Origin: a virus
Direction: 5' to 3' (one strand)
Length of the DNA stretch: 36,237 nucleotides
IMG/VR virus record: IMGVR_UViG_3300042691_011573
Span: 1-36,237 of that record
Both the position numbers and the translations under genes were made by a program. Within the stretch, counting starts at the first letter, position 1. Each line of letters begins with the position of its first letter. Shown here one piece after another: positions 15,534-23,063 of this stretch. The notes beneath the pieces were generated by a model, which was given only the letters and a program-made list of their open reading frames with translations, had not been told where the DNA came from and did no database searches.

Positions 15534-17339
15534 ATGAATAGTTTAATCGGGGTGCTTATGGAAAAGTTGCTGGACGATGAAATTCGGACTGGCAACGAAG
15601 ATTATATTAAAGAAGCAAGGGAGAAATACGAGGTTCTTGAGTATCATTTTGAAAATAAGTACCCCGAAAAACTATTGAACGCCCAGCATCCATCGGAAGA
15701 ACCTTGGATGCGTGAGTATCGGAAAAAACGCTGGCAAAGCCCTACGCTGATAATGACTGGGAGGGTTTACCAGTTCCTTCAGAAAATCCAACAAGCGGAC
15801 GACTTCAAAATAAAGTGGGAATCTTCCTATGAAAAAACTGGGATAGCGGAGCAAGTAAATGGTAGAAACAACACTTTGCAACACTATTGCACAAGGGAAA
15901 TCCCACTTTATAAAGACCTTGAAACGTGGCTATTTAACACGTTTTTAAAAGAATACCTGAAAGACCCTAATGGGGTTGTTTTGGTTTTGCCAGACCTTTA
16001 TGAGTTTATCGAAAACCCAGATGAGGTAACTGGGTTGGACTGGACAAAGCCGTATCCACAAATTTTTGATGTTGACGACATTATTTATGAGTGCGAAGAC
16101 TATGTTTTGGTAGAGGTAGAAGAGTGGGAAGACCAAAACAAAAAAGAATGGCAGCAGTTTTTGGCAGTTACCAAGGAGGGGCTACTCCTTTTCCGTCAAA
16201 TTGCACAGTACAAAGACCCAGAACCATTTCTTGTTTTCGATGTACCGTACAAATTTGAGTATCTGCCAGTTATAAAAATTGGAAACATTGTCTACGAGGA
16301 AGAGGACGGTAAACTTGTTTACGATTCAGTTCTGACCCCATGCTTACCAGCGTGGAACGAGGTTTTATACCGCACTGATGACCTTAACATACTTTTTGCT
16401 ATTCACGCACTGCCCCAAAAATGGGCGTTAAAACTAAGCCCCTGCAAAACGTGTAATGGCGTAGGCTACCGTAGCAATACCAACAAGGAACGGATAGACT
16501 GTAAGGATTGCAACGGTTCAGGTAAGGCATCCAGTACACCCTTTTCGTTGCTGGAAATTAATGTTGACCGTTCTACGGCAGTCAATCCAGCACCATCTGT
16601 TCCACCAATACCGCCAGCAGGATACATCGAAAGACCGATTGATTCGGTTAAACTTTTTCAGGATGATATTCTACAAAAGGAATATCAAGGATTTAAAGCC
16701 ATCGGGCTGGAAATTTTGGGGCAAGTTCCAAGCAGCCAGTCTGGGGTAGCCAAGGAATACGACCGCAAGGAATTGAACACTTTCTGCTATTCGGTCTGCG
16801 TTCACTTGGTTTCGGTTTATCGGATTGCAGTATTTCATATTTTGGTTCAGCGGTATAGTAGCCTTTTTGCATCCAGCCTAATGGATGACGACAAAATAAA
16901 GGCTGCGCTACCAGAATGCACCATACCTACCGACTTTGATGTTCTGACAAGTCAAGTTCTGGGGCAAATGTTGGCTGGGGCAAAGCAAAACAACTTTAAT
17001 CCTATCATCACCAGTGGAATTGAAATGGATTATGTCGAAAAACTGTATGGGGAAAATAGCCCTAAAAAGACATATCTTAAACTGCTAACTACTTTAGACC
17101 CACTGCCCTACCGTTCTACGGATGAAAAGGCAATGCTGCTGCAAACGAACGGATGCACAAAGGTTGATTATGTTCTTTCGGCAAATCTGGCATCGTTTCT
17201 GGTTGAACTGATGGATAATGACCCAGACTGGGAAAACAAGGAATTTAAGCAGCAAAAAGCCGATGTAATTAAGATGGCAGAGGCTAAAGTTGAGGAAATT
17301 AACAAAGGGATAGTTCCGATTATGCCAGTCGGTCAATGA
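15534..17339 (+). CDS. Portal protein with zinc-ribbon insertion
   Basis: This 601-residue protein has the features of a phage portal: a charged helical N-terminus, a central acidic region, QKWALKLSPC, and a long C-terminal helical part with IERPIDSVKLFQDDILQKEY and GQVPSSQSGVAKEYDRKELN, the usual portal segment before the stem and crown helices. Portals form a dodecameric ring through which the terminase pumps DNA. At residues 304-328 there is an unusual insertion with two CxxCxGxG units (C304, C307, C323, C326) like the zinc-binding DnaJ repeat, probably one four-Cys zinc site. It overlaps the next gene by ATGA. Confidence 0.8.
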   Translation: MNSLIGVLMEKLLDDEIRTGNEDYIKEAREKYEVLEYHFENKYPEKLLNAQHPSEEPWMREYRKKRWQSPTLIMTGRVYQFLQKIQQADDFKIKWESSYEKTGIAEQVNGRNNTLQHYCTREIPLYKDLETWLFNTFLKEYLKDPNGVVLVLPDLYEFIENPDEVTGLDWTKPYPQIFDVDDIIYECEDYVLVEVEEWEDQNKKEWQQFLAVTKEGLLLFRQIAQYKDPEPFLVFDVPYKFEYLPVIKIGNIVYEEEDGKLVYDSVLTPCLPAWNEVLYRTDDLNILFAIHALPQKWALKLSPCKTCNGVGYRSNTNKERIDCKDCNGSGKASSTPFSLLEINVDRSTAVNPAPSVPPIPPAGYIERPIDSVKLFQDDILQKEYQGFKAIGLEILGQVPSSQSGVAKEYDRKELNTFCYSVCVHLVSVYRIAVFHILVQRYSSLFASSLMDDDKIKAALPECTIPTDFDVLTSQVLGQMLAGAKQNNFNPIITSGIEMDYVEKLYGENSPKKTYLKLLTTLDPLPYRSTDEKAMLLQTNGCTKVDYVLSANLASFLVELMDNDPDWENKEFKQQKADVIKMAEAKVEEINKGIVPIMPVGQ

Positions 17340-18199
17340 CAGAGGACCAGTTAATTAAGGCAATTCAAGACCAGCAAGACTTTATGATAAGCCGTATGGA
17401 CGGCTCATTAAAGGAAATTTTTGCACAACTGGCAGACGAGGTTAACGCTATCGTAGACGACCTTTCGCTTGACCCTGCCGATAGGGCGAAGAATCTGCGT
17501 GAAATGCTGCGGATGAAAAGCGAGATAGCCAACACCATAATTAAGAATGAAGCCTACCAGTCGCAAGTAGCGGCACTACTGCAAGACTTTACTACGCTGG
17601 CACTGTTAACCGACAACTATCTGGGGAAAATACTGGACCAGACAATAAGCAGGAAGGCACTTTATACTGAGATTCTGAAAGCCAACATAGCCATCACCAA
17701 AGATGCGCTACTGGGTGCAGGAATTAGTAGCAATTTTAGCAATGCCATCCAAGAAGTTCTAAAGTCAAACATAGCTGGTGTAACCACCAGAAAAACCCTG
17801 CGGTCTGTCCTCAGTAAATTCATACAAGGTGACGACACGACCAAAGCGTACCTTCAACGGTACATTACGCAAGTCACCGCAGATTCGATTATGGTATTTA
17901 ATCGGGAATACTTAGATACCGTTTCCTCAGACCTTGGGCTAAAACACTACCGATACAAGGGGACGGTAATAGCCGATTCCAGACCATTTTGCCAAGCAAG
18001 GGCTGGTAAGGTGTACACTAAGGCAGAGGTAGAAGGCTGGGCGGCACTGGGTAAATGGGACGGAAGAATGGCTGGCACAACGAGTAGCACCATTTTCTTT
18101 TACTGTGGCGGCTACAACTGCCGACATACCCTTTACCCTATTTCTGAAAGGCGTTACAACGAGGCAAAAGGCATAAAAAAGCCCCAACAAAGGGGCTGA
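17336..18199 (+). CDS. MuF-like head morphogenesis protein
   Basis: This is a 287-residue protein starting four bases inside the portal gene (ATGA). The N-terminal 150 residues are helical. The C-terminal region has the MuF-type minor head pattern: DSIMVFNREYLD, then RYKGTVIADSRPFCQARAGK near 210-230, and the ending YCGGYNCRHTLYPIS. In related phages this protein sits at the portal inside the capsid and is ejected with DNA. Three Cys in the C-terminal domain (one in RPFC, two in YCGGYNC) may bind metal. The last codons (KKPQQRG) are written by a GC-rich hairpin that also acts as terminator for the opposite strand. Confidence 0.78.
   Translation: MTEDQLIKAIQDQQDFMISRMDGSLKEIFAQLADEVNAIVDDLSLDPADRAKNLREMLRMKSEIANTIIKNEAYQSQVAALLQDFTTLALLTDNYLGKILDQTISRKALYTEILKANIAITKDALLGAGISSNFSNAIQEVLKSNIAGVTTRKTLRSVLSKFIQGDDTTKAYLQRYITQVTADSIMVFNREYLDTVSSDLGLKHYRYKGTVIADSRPFCQARAGKVYTKAEVEGWAALGKWDGRMAGTTSSTIFFYCGGYNCRHTLYPISERRYNEAKGIKKPQQRG
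18180..18197 (-). terminator. Terminator hairpin overlapping the end of the MuF-like gene
   Basis: AGCCCC (18180-18185) pairs with GGGGCT (18192-18197). On the minus strand a T6 run follows, which fits a terminator for the accessory gene 18219-18491. On the plus strand it encodes the C-terminal Pro-Gln-Gln-Arg-Gly and is followed only by GATAAAAATATTT. Confidence 0.7.
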
Positions 18200-18218
18200 T
18201 AAAAATATTTATGCCTTG

Positions 18219-18491
18219 TTAATTAGGCATTTGAAAACCTTTGCTAATTAGGTCAGCGTAGCAAGGGTCATTTTCTGAAAGTTGAAACCAGATACCAAGA
18301 AAAGATAAGAGATGCCCACCTTTACCAAGTTCCCAAGCATCGTTTACAAGATTATAGCCACGAACCGTTACCACCTCACCATTAATAGTAACACTATACT
18401 CATTGCGGTAGTTTCCAAATTGGTCAAGTACTTGGCATTTGTAAATTTTGTACCGATTAGAACCTTTAGTGAAATCTGCGACTTTTTCCAT
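18219..18491 (-). CDS. Hypothetical accessory protein (90 aa)
   Basis: I do not recognise this protein. The start is best placed at ATG 18491 (MEKVADF), because an upstream in-frame extension to 18566 would read through the promoter. The residues form a small beta-rich domain (NRYKIYKCQVLDQFGNYRN, YSVTINGEVVTVRGYNLVND) and a hydrophobic middle (GGHLLSFLGIWFQLS). It is a lone minus-strand gene between head and lysis genes, with its own promoter at 18524-18554. TCTAACAATTACAGAA precedes the ATG. The opposite-strand terminator at 18180 ends it. Confidence 0.65.
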   Translation of the reverse strand: MEKVADFTKGSNRYKIYKCQVLDQFGNYRNEYSVTINGEVVTVRGYNLVNDAWELGKGGHLLSFLGIWFQLSENDPCYADLISKGFQMPN

Positions 18492-18523
18492 TTCTGTAAT
18501 TGTTAGATTGTTAATTAATAAGA

Positions 18524-18554
18524 CAAAGGTAAGGGCTATTTCGGAAAATGCAAA
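18524..18554 (-). promoter_or_regulatory. Bacteroidetes-type promoter for accessory gene
   Basis: On the minus strand TTTG (plus-strand 18551-18554), exactly 19 bases, then TACCTTTG (18524-18531). This is the same design and spacing as the promoters at 4809, 22055 and 28110. Confidence 0.85.
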
Positions 18555-18604
18555 AAAAAGATTCAAAAAAAGTGAAATATTTTTTAAGTCGCTGATTTAC
18601 AACG

Positions 18605-19027
18605 CTAAATTTTTGCTAACTGGAAGTGCATACCGTCTTTTCGGCTTTTCCAGTGACCGCCCCATTCAAATCCAGCATCGGTAAAACACTTTACAAACTC
18701 GGCTGAAAGTTTAGGCTCACGACCAAGACCGTTTTCAAATGCGTTTACATCTATGGCTACCCCCCAGCTATGCAGCGACATTAGATTACTACCCCTAATT
18801 TTTCTGATGTTAAAGCAGCCGTCCCAAGTTTTCAGTTCATCTACCTTGCCAGTTTTTATTAGGGCTTTAAACGCCTTAGTTAGCGGCTTAACCATATCTT
18901 TGTTACAATAGATGCGTTTAGGTATTACGCCTATTTCAAGGTCTTCGGGGACATCCCAAAGGGTCATGCAGGGGTTTGATGGTGATGGTTCGCCATATTT
19001 TTTGTAACAAGTCGCAGTAACTACCAT
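18605..19027 (-). CDS. Endolysin, M15 peptidase (VanY / D-Ala-D-Ala carboxypeptidase type)
   Basis: This 140-residue protein matches Peptidase_M15_4, zinc-dependent enzymes that cut peptide cross-bridges of peptidoglycan, as in phage T5 endolysin. The zinc ligands are visible: H86 and D93 in LHSWGVAIDVN, and H134 in DGMHFQL. G79-S80 and the W122-G-G-H-W motif (EWGGHW) belong to the active-site fold. It has no signal peptide or membrane span, so it should need a holin for release. It is on the minus strand, divergent from the three membrane proteins that follow at 19078. I saw no strong promoter directly upstream. Confidence 0.9.
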   Translation of the reverse strand: MVVTATCYKKYGEPSPSNPCMTLWDVPEDLEIGVIPKRIYCNKDMVKPLTKAFKALIKTGKVDELKTWDGCFNIRKIRGSNLMSLHSWGVAIDVNAFENGLGREPKLSAEFVKCFTDAGFEWGGHWKSRKDGMHFQLAKI

Positions 19028-19077
19028 AATAATTGAATTTGATTTTATATTTACACCGTCTAATTAAGTAATTAGAT

Positions 19078-19380
19078 ATGCAAAGTAAAATGAAAGAATA
19101 TCATTTTCACACTTTAGAGTCTTTGCTGGCAGATATACCAGCCTATGCGGTTCTAATTTGGGTAAAAGCAAGTGGTGTTTTAGCACAAGCGAACCTACCA
19201 GACTGGGAAAACTGGCTTTATAATCATGGCTGGCTGATTCTGTTAACGCTAAGAATTCTGGCTATTACATACGATTTTTACCTAAAGATAACCTACGAGG
19301 ATGTCATTCAGAAAAATGGCGCACCAACGGAAGGGTTCTGGCAAAAGCTACTAAAAAAGATTCGCAAATTCATACCATAA
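19078..19380 (+). CDS. Small membrane protein, holin candidate
   Basis: This 100-residue protein has hydrophobic segments near residues 15-37 (LLADIPAYAVLIWVKASGVL) and 50-68 (GWLILLTLRILAITYDFYL) and a Lys-rich C-terminal tail (KLLKKIRKFIP), as in many class II holins. It starts 51 bases after the endolysin start on the other strand and ends with a TAATG overlap onto the next gene. The call is based on topology and neighbours; no family was recognised. Confidence 0.55.
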   Translation: MQSKMKEYHFHTLESLLADIPAYAVLIWVKASGVLAQANLPDWENWLYNHGWLILLTLRILAITYDFYLKITYEDVIQKNGAPTEGFWQKLLKKIRKFIP

Positions 19381-19691
19381 TGGAAGCGGCAAAAGGGATA
19401 GCTATTTTAATCATTGCGGCATTTCTTGGACTGAATTTTTACCAAGATATTCAGAACCAAAAGGAAGTGGTGACTGTTAAAACAACAATTGCCGCTACGG
19501 CTAACAATACGGTGGCTACTCTGGATGAAATGCAGCAGCAAATAGATAGCCTACATACCCACATTGGCAAACTGGCAACGGCAACAGTATATTTGGATTC
19601 GTGTCAGCAACAGAAAGCAGCAAAAGCAGAAAGGGCAGAACGCAGGGGCAAGTTCATCGGAGGTCTGCTGAAGGGTCTTCTACCGTTCTGA
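19380..19691 (+). CDS. Membrane-anchored coiled-coil protein, i-spanin-like
   Basis: This 103-residue protein has an N-terminal signal-anchor (about residues 5-20, GIAILIIAAFLGLNFY) followed by a periplasmic coiled coil (TLDEMQQQIDSLHTHIGKL) and a basic tail. That is the layout of an inner-membrane spanin (Rz-like), which joins the inner and outer membrane for final lysis. It is coupled to the holin candidate by TAATG. A matching outer-membrane lipoprotein is not obvious. The C-terminal GGLLKGLLPF is not typical of Rz. Confidence 0.5.
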   Translation: MEAAKGIAILIIAAFLGLNFYQDIQNQKEVVTVKTTIAATANNTVATLDEMQQQIDSLHTHIGKLATATVYLDSCQQQKAAKAERAERRGKFIGGLLKGLLPF

Positions 19692-19708
19692 GGCAATTCG
19701 ACAAGCGT

Positions 19709-19909
19709 ATGAAGGTGTACGCATACACGGCTACCACAACAATTCTGGTATCGTTACTGATAGGCGTAGGCTGGCTTTATAAGGTCGAAAGGGTACAATC
19801 AACCGATTCAATTCTGATGTTTATTCTGGCGCAAGTTCTTGGTGCTTGGGTTGGACTTACCAATAAGATATTCAGGATAATTACAAACGACAACAAAGAA
19901 TCTAATTAA
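19709..19909 (+). CDS. Small two-span membrane protein
   Basis: This 66-residue protein has two hydrophobic stretches, VYAYTATTTILVSLLIGVGW (about 3-22) and SILMFILAQVLGAWVGL (about 32-50), and a polar tail. I chose ATG 19709 because the open frame upstream (to 19601) lies inside the previous gene and is Arg/Ser-rich without pattern. It is the last gene of the lysis cassette and could be a second holin or antiholin, but this is not proven. Confidence 0.5.
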   Translation: MKVYAYTATTTILVSLLIGVGWLYKVERVQSTDSILMFILAQVLGAWVGLTNKIFRIITNDNKESN

Positions 19910-19918
19910 CTTGCGGCT

Positions 19919-20956
19919 ATGAATTGCCTATACGATTACATCGGGTTGCGCTATTGTACTGGTGGCAATCCATTGTCTGGAGTCTGGATAAACGATTACC
20001 CAGCAATGCAGACTGAACTGCTTGAGAAAATTAGCAGTCCCGAACAAGTTAGCTATCTGGGTCTGTGGGAAAGTGTCCAGCGAGTAGCCTACCAGCGTTT
20101 GAAACGTGACATACAAGCGGCACTGTTCAAGTCGGCTAATGTCAGGCTGGACCAAGTGCTATTTCAGACCAGTAAGGAATTCGTGCAAAACTGGCAACAA
20201 ATCGAAACGCTACCACCAGCAGCAGAGTTTCGTGGCGTTTTTATGGCAGTTCAGGGCAGCAAGTATCTTGGGGTCAATATCAAACAAGTCTATGTCTATA
20301 ATGCCTCTGGCGCACCAGTGATTGGCGTACCGTTAAAGATTTTTCAAACGCAGGACGGAAAGGTTCTGGTAGACATAACTGTGGACCTTGTGGAAGGCAT
20401 GAACTACATCCCAGTTAACGAGGTCATCTATTCCGACTTTGATAAGGTCAATTTGTTAATAGCAGTTGACTGTACCAACCTAACAACAACACAAGGAAAC
20501 TTTGTTGACTACGGCTGGAACATGGGAGATTACGAATGCGCCCAACCATTTTACTACATTTCCCAGAATGGCTGGGACATTTTCCCAGTCACTGCACCAC
20601 TTAATTACGGTTTAGGTCAGTCGTGGAATCAATCTACCAGCCAGACTGGGGTTTATGTTGATGCTACGCTGGTATGCAGTCTGGATGCGTTTATTTGCGC
20701 CCAGAAAGAGTTTCTGATAGATGTTTGGGCAAACCTATTGTGTCACCAGATTCTGTGGACCAAAATGGGCAGTAACCGTGCTAATTACTTTGCCCAAGGC
20801 AACCGTGATAATACGAATGCGGCTATGGCGACCTTTATGGATAGCTATACGCAGGGGCTTAATATATGGGCAAACCAATTGAATCTGCGGCAGGAAGGTC
20901 TTTGCTTTAACTGCGGAGCAGCAGGACTAATTCAGCAAGGTAGTGTAAGACCGTAA
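19919..20956 (+). CDS. Probable virion protein of unknown function
   Basis: I do not recognise this 345-residue protein. It starts MNCLYDYIGLRYCTGGNPLSG, with a Cys pair early as in other predicted structural proteins of this phage. A helical first 120 residues (LLEKISSPEQVSYLGLWESV) is followed by a beta-rich middle (QVYVYNASGAPVIGV, LKIFQTQDGKVLVDI) and a helical C-terminus ending CFNCGAAG. The middle resembles an Ig or collagen-binding-like fold. The Cys at both ends, C-x-x-C near the end included, may bind metal. It is followed by TAATG and a tiny basic protein. A head-tail connector is one possibility. Confidence 0.5.
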   Translation: MNCLYDYIGLRYCTGGNPLSGVWINDYPAMQTELLEKISSPEQVSYLGLWESVQRVAYQRLKRDIQAALFKSANVRLDQVLFQTSKEFVQNWQQIETLPPAAEFRGVFMAVQGSKYLGVNIKQVYVYNASGAPVIGVPLKIFQTQDGKVLVDITVDLVEGMNYIPVNEVIYSDFDKVNLLIAVDCTNLTTTQGNFVDYGWNMGDYECAQPFYYISQNGWDIFPVTAPLNYGLGQSWNQSTSQTGVYVDATLVCSLDAFICAQKEFLIDVWANLLCHQILWTKMGSNRANYFAQGNRDNTNAAMATFMDSYTQGLNIWANQLNLRQEGLCFNCGAAGLIQQGSVRP

Positions 20957-21078
20957 TGAAAAAGGCAACCGCAACCAGTATAAAAACCACCTTTGGCAAA
21001 AGAAGGGACGGAAAACACCGTAAGGCAAGACGACCCAAAGAAAGCAAACCAAAAAAATACAGAGGGCAGGGACGATAA
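20956..21078 (+). CDS. Tiny Lys/Arg-rich protein (40 aa)
   Basis: This reading frame is joined to its neighbours by TAATG on both sides: at 20954-20958 (stop of the large upstream gene) and 21076-21080 (start of the next gene). The 40 residues are almost half basic (FGKRRDGKHRKARRPKES, then KPKKYRGQGR). It should bind nucleic acid or the inner surface of the capsid. The double overlap and the lack of stops speak for a real gene in spite of its length. I do not know a family. Confidence 0.65.
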   Translation: MKKATATSIKTTFGKRRDGKHRKARRPKESKPKKYRGQGR

Positions 21079-21311
21079 TGGCTGAAAAGAAGTTTAAGAC
21101 TACGGTAAACGGACGGACGGTAAAGTTCGGTGCGAAGGGCTACTCAATAGCGGCTGGAACAAAAAAAGGCGACAACTACTGCGCCAGAAGTTCGGGAATA
21201 CCGACTTGCAAAGGACCAAAGCCTTGTCCAAACGAACTTAGCCGCAAGGCTTGGGGATGCGTGGGCAAGAAGTCGGTAAAAAGTAAGGCAGTCAAGTTTA
21301 AGAGGGCATAA
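21078..21311 (+). CDS. Cys-rich small protein, DUF6321-like
   Basis: This 77-residue basic protein reads AKGYSIAAGTKKGDNYCARS, then CKGPKPCPNELSRKAWGC, the sort of conserved Cys pattern I associate with a small phage family (DUF6321), whose role is unknown. The four Cys in that segment could hold one zinc. Both ends are rich in Lys. It is coupled upstream by TAATG and followed by a terminator. The family call is from memory and should be checked. Confidence 0.6.
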   Translation: MAEKKFKTTVNGRTVKFGAKGYSIAAGTKKGDNYCARSSGIPTCKGPKPCPNELSRKAWGCVGKKSVKSKAVKFKRA

Positions 21312-21315
21312 AAAA

Positions 21316-21331
21316 AGGGGCAAAAGCCCCT
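21316..21331. terminator. Bidirectional terminator
   Basis: AGGGGC (21316-21321), loop AAAA, GCCCCT (21326-21331), followed by ATTTATT. Upstream A7 gives the minus-strand T run. It lies between convergent genes ending at 21311 (plus) and 21337 (minus). Confidence 0.8.
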
Positions 21332-21336
21332 ATTTA

Positions 21337-21777
21337 TTAATTGTCCTTTTGTATTGGAATTGCGCTTGCCTGAGATTCCCGAAACTCAACCGTTATATTA
21401 GACCTATCGTCTGGCAGGACAAAGTAGGTGTCGTTTATCATGGTTAATACTTGGGGCTTATGAAAGTAAACTGCGTTTTTGCCGCCAAGTCCAGCAATTA
21501 ACAAATTGTACTGCTCAACCGTAATGTTTAGATGAGAGTATAGCGTTACAACTCCGTGAGAGGTATAAGTTAGCCAAGTCATAATTTCTGGTTCTTGCCC
21601 AGATAGTTCAAGTGGACAATTGAACAAGCTAATACTACCGCCAAGACTTGCAACAAGTCGCTGGATTTGGCTTAATTCTGTTATCTTGATGTCAATTAAA
21701 ACGCCATCAAGCCCAGTGCCTTCGTTGTGAATCAGATTGAATTTGCAATCGTTCAGTCCGACAAAATCTTTTTTCAT
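21337..21777 (-). CDS. Hypothetical accessory protein (146 aa)
   Basis: I do not recognise this protein. It is a mixed alpha/beta protein with no membrane span (NDCKFNLIHNEGTGLDGVLID, then SLGGSISLFNCPLEL and WLTYTSHGVVTLYSHLNI). It is the second gene of a two-gene minus-strand operon with 21843-22028. A UUCG hairpin lies between the two genes and AAATTCTAAC lies upstream of the start. It ends at the bidirectional terminator. Confidence 0.6.
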   Translation of the reverse strand: MKKDFVGLNDCKFNLIHNEGTGLDGVLIDIKITELSQIQRLVASLGGSISLFNCPLELSGQEPEIMTWLTYTSHGVVTLYSHLNITVEQYNLLIAGLGGKNAVYFHKPQVLTMINDTYFVLPDDRSNITVEFRESQASAIPIQKDN

Positions 21778-21819
21778 AGTTTTTAGAAGTAATTTGTTAG
21801 AATTTGAAAGTTGAGAAAT

Positions 21820-21837
21820 AAGGGGGCGAACCCCCTT
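21820..21837 (-). other. Intercistronic AAGGGGG-UUCG-CCCCCTT hairpin
   Basis: On the minus strand AAGGGGG pairs with CCCCCTT around TTCG, followed by ATTTCTC. It lies downstream of gene 21843-22028 and upstream of gene 21337-21777, like the hairpin at 4459-4474. It may be a weak terminator or an RNA-stabilising element. Confidence 0.65.
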
Positions 21838-21842
21838 GTTAA

Positions 21843-22028
21843 TTACTTAGATTTAAGTTCAGTTTTAGCGCACGCCTTTCCAAAACTAAAACCGCCTTGT
21901 GAAATATGACCTTTAGGTATTTCGGTATAATACTTGCCATCTGTATTAGATAGTTCTAACCATACCGCAGTTTTAGGGTTTAACCGTTCGTTGCAGCGTT
22001 CGCAGTAGATTTTTTCTGAAGTGTTCAT
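21843..22028 (-). CDS. Small zinc-ribbon-like protein (61 aa)
   Basis: This 61-residue protein begins MNTSEKIYCERCNERLNP; the CxxC could bind zinc together with a later Cys (FGKACAK) and possibly His. The middle (VWLELSNTDGKYYTEIPKG) is beta-rich. No known family was recognised. It is the first gene after the promoter at 22055-22085, with AAATCTAACGAATC in the leader. Confidence 0.6.
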   Translation of the reverse strand: MNTSEKIYCERCNERLNPKTAVWLELSNTDGKYYTEIPKGHISQGGFSFGKACAKTELKSK

Positions 22029-22054
22029 AAATTTGATTCGTTAGATTTGTAATG

Positions 22055-22085
22055 CAAAGGTACTACCGATTACGGTAATTGCAAA
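22055..22085 (-). promoter_or_regulatory. Bacteroidetes-type promoter for accessory genes
   Basis: On the minus strand TTTG (plus-strand 22082-22085), 19 bases, then TACCTTTG (22055-22062). It drives the two-gene minus-strand operon. Confidence 0.87.
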
Positions 22086-22128
22086 TTCTCGTTACAAAAA
22101 AAGCAATTTTTTTTTAATTATTTTTTCA

Positions 22129-22593
22129 ATGGCAAAATTTCCAACGACTAAGCAACTGATGCAGAAGGAGTTAGAAAAACTAAACGCCCTTTCCGATGTC
22201 AATAAAGTTTTGCGAGTTATTGCCCTTGAAAGCATGGAAATGGTCACAACCAGAATTCAGCAGAACGGTCAGGACAGTAATGGAAACGTAATGGTAACAA
22301 GTAGTCCTTCAAAGTTTGGAGCATACTCTAAAGCATGGGGTCAGAAAAGAAGTCGAAACGGTAGGCAAACAAACATCATTGATTTTACTTATTCTGGTGA
22401 TATGTTTGAGGCATGGCGAATTTTTCCCCTATCTCAGAAGTCTATCGGGGTAGGGTTTTTCGGTGAAGTAGAAGTGGCAAAGGCAAAGTACCTAACTGAA
22501 CGGTTCGGCAGAGTTTTTGAAATTACTGCCAATGAACGCAAGCAAGTACTTGAAACATTAAGAATAGAAGTCAATAAGATACTGCAACAATGA
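22129..22593 (+). CDS. HK97 gp10-like tail completion / head-tail connector protein
   Basis: This 154-residue protein has a helical N-terminus (TTKQLMQKELEKLN) and a middle DFTYSGDMFEAW followed by GRVFEITANERKQVLE, which matches the general pattern of the gp10-like or virion-morphogenesis (Phage_tail_S-type) proteins. In HK97-like phages these join the head to the tail. The neighbours 22590, 23112 and 23516 belong to the same head operon before the capsid gene, so the role is consistent. The start lies after an AT-rich leader between divergent operons with no clear promoter. Confidence 0.6.
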   Translation: MAKFPTTKQLMQKELEKLNALSDVNKVLRVIALESMEMVTTRIQQNGQDSNGNVMVTSSPSKFGAYSKAWGQKRSRNGRQTNIIDFTYSGDMFEAWRIFPLSQKSIGVGFFGEVEVAKAKYLTERFGRVFEITANERKQVLETLRIEVNKILQQ

Positions 22594-23063
22594 AGAGCAA
22601 TCTGCAAATTACACTGAACGCAATAACCGCAAGCATTTGTTCGGAATTCAACCGAACGGTTAAGGTGTATGGTGAGGCGGTCAAGTCGCTATCAGAAGGA
22701 GTAGCCGCCAATTATATCACCGTAGACAATTATCAGAACTGTTCGGTTGATGACTCCTACCCAGCGACTATCTTTTATGTCCGAAACTCTGCAAGCCCAA
22801 CCAATGAATCTGGTCAGGGTATGCGAAAGGTAATCAACAGAACGGTTGAATTTACGCTAGTGTGCAATTCTGAACGCATTCTGGATGAATATAGAATTGC
22901 AGCGGCATTGAATTTATTACCGCTGGTAACCTATAACGGCAGCAATTACGACCAAGACACTATTGCCAAAAACTATTTTGGTATTGACCAGCGCAACACA
23001 ATTAGTAGCTTTTTTACAATATCGTTTACAGTTACCGAACGAATAGAATGTAAAGTGTGTTGA
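22590..23063 (+). CDS. Putative tail terminator / head-tail joining protein
   Basis: This 157-residue protein overlaps the preceding gene by ATGA. It opens with helical QITLNAITASICSEFNR, then a beta-rich central part (ATIFYVRNSAS, INRTVEFTLVCNSER) and ends TERIECKVC. The length and place after a gp10-like protein suit a tail terminator (gpU-type) or stopper protein. I saw no strict motif, so this is context-based. Confidence 0.5.
   Translation: MKSNLQITLNAITASICSEFNRTVKVYGEAVKSLSEGVAANYITVDNYQNCSVDDSYPATIFYVRNSASPTNESGQGMRKVINRTVEFTLVCNSERILDEYRIAAALNLLPLVTYNGSNYDQDTIAKNYFGIDQRNTISSFFTISFTVTERIECKVC

Noticed and set aside
18492-18566. Upstream extension of the accessory gene at 18219-18491
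   Set aside because: It would translate through the promoter at 18524-18554, and the residues are hydrophobic filler; ATG 18491 sits behind the usual leader element.
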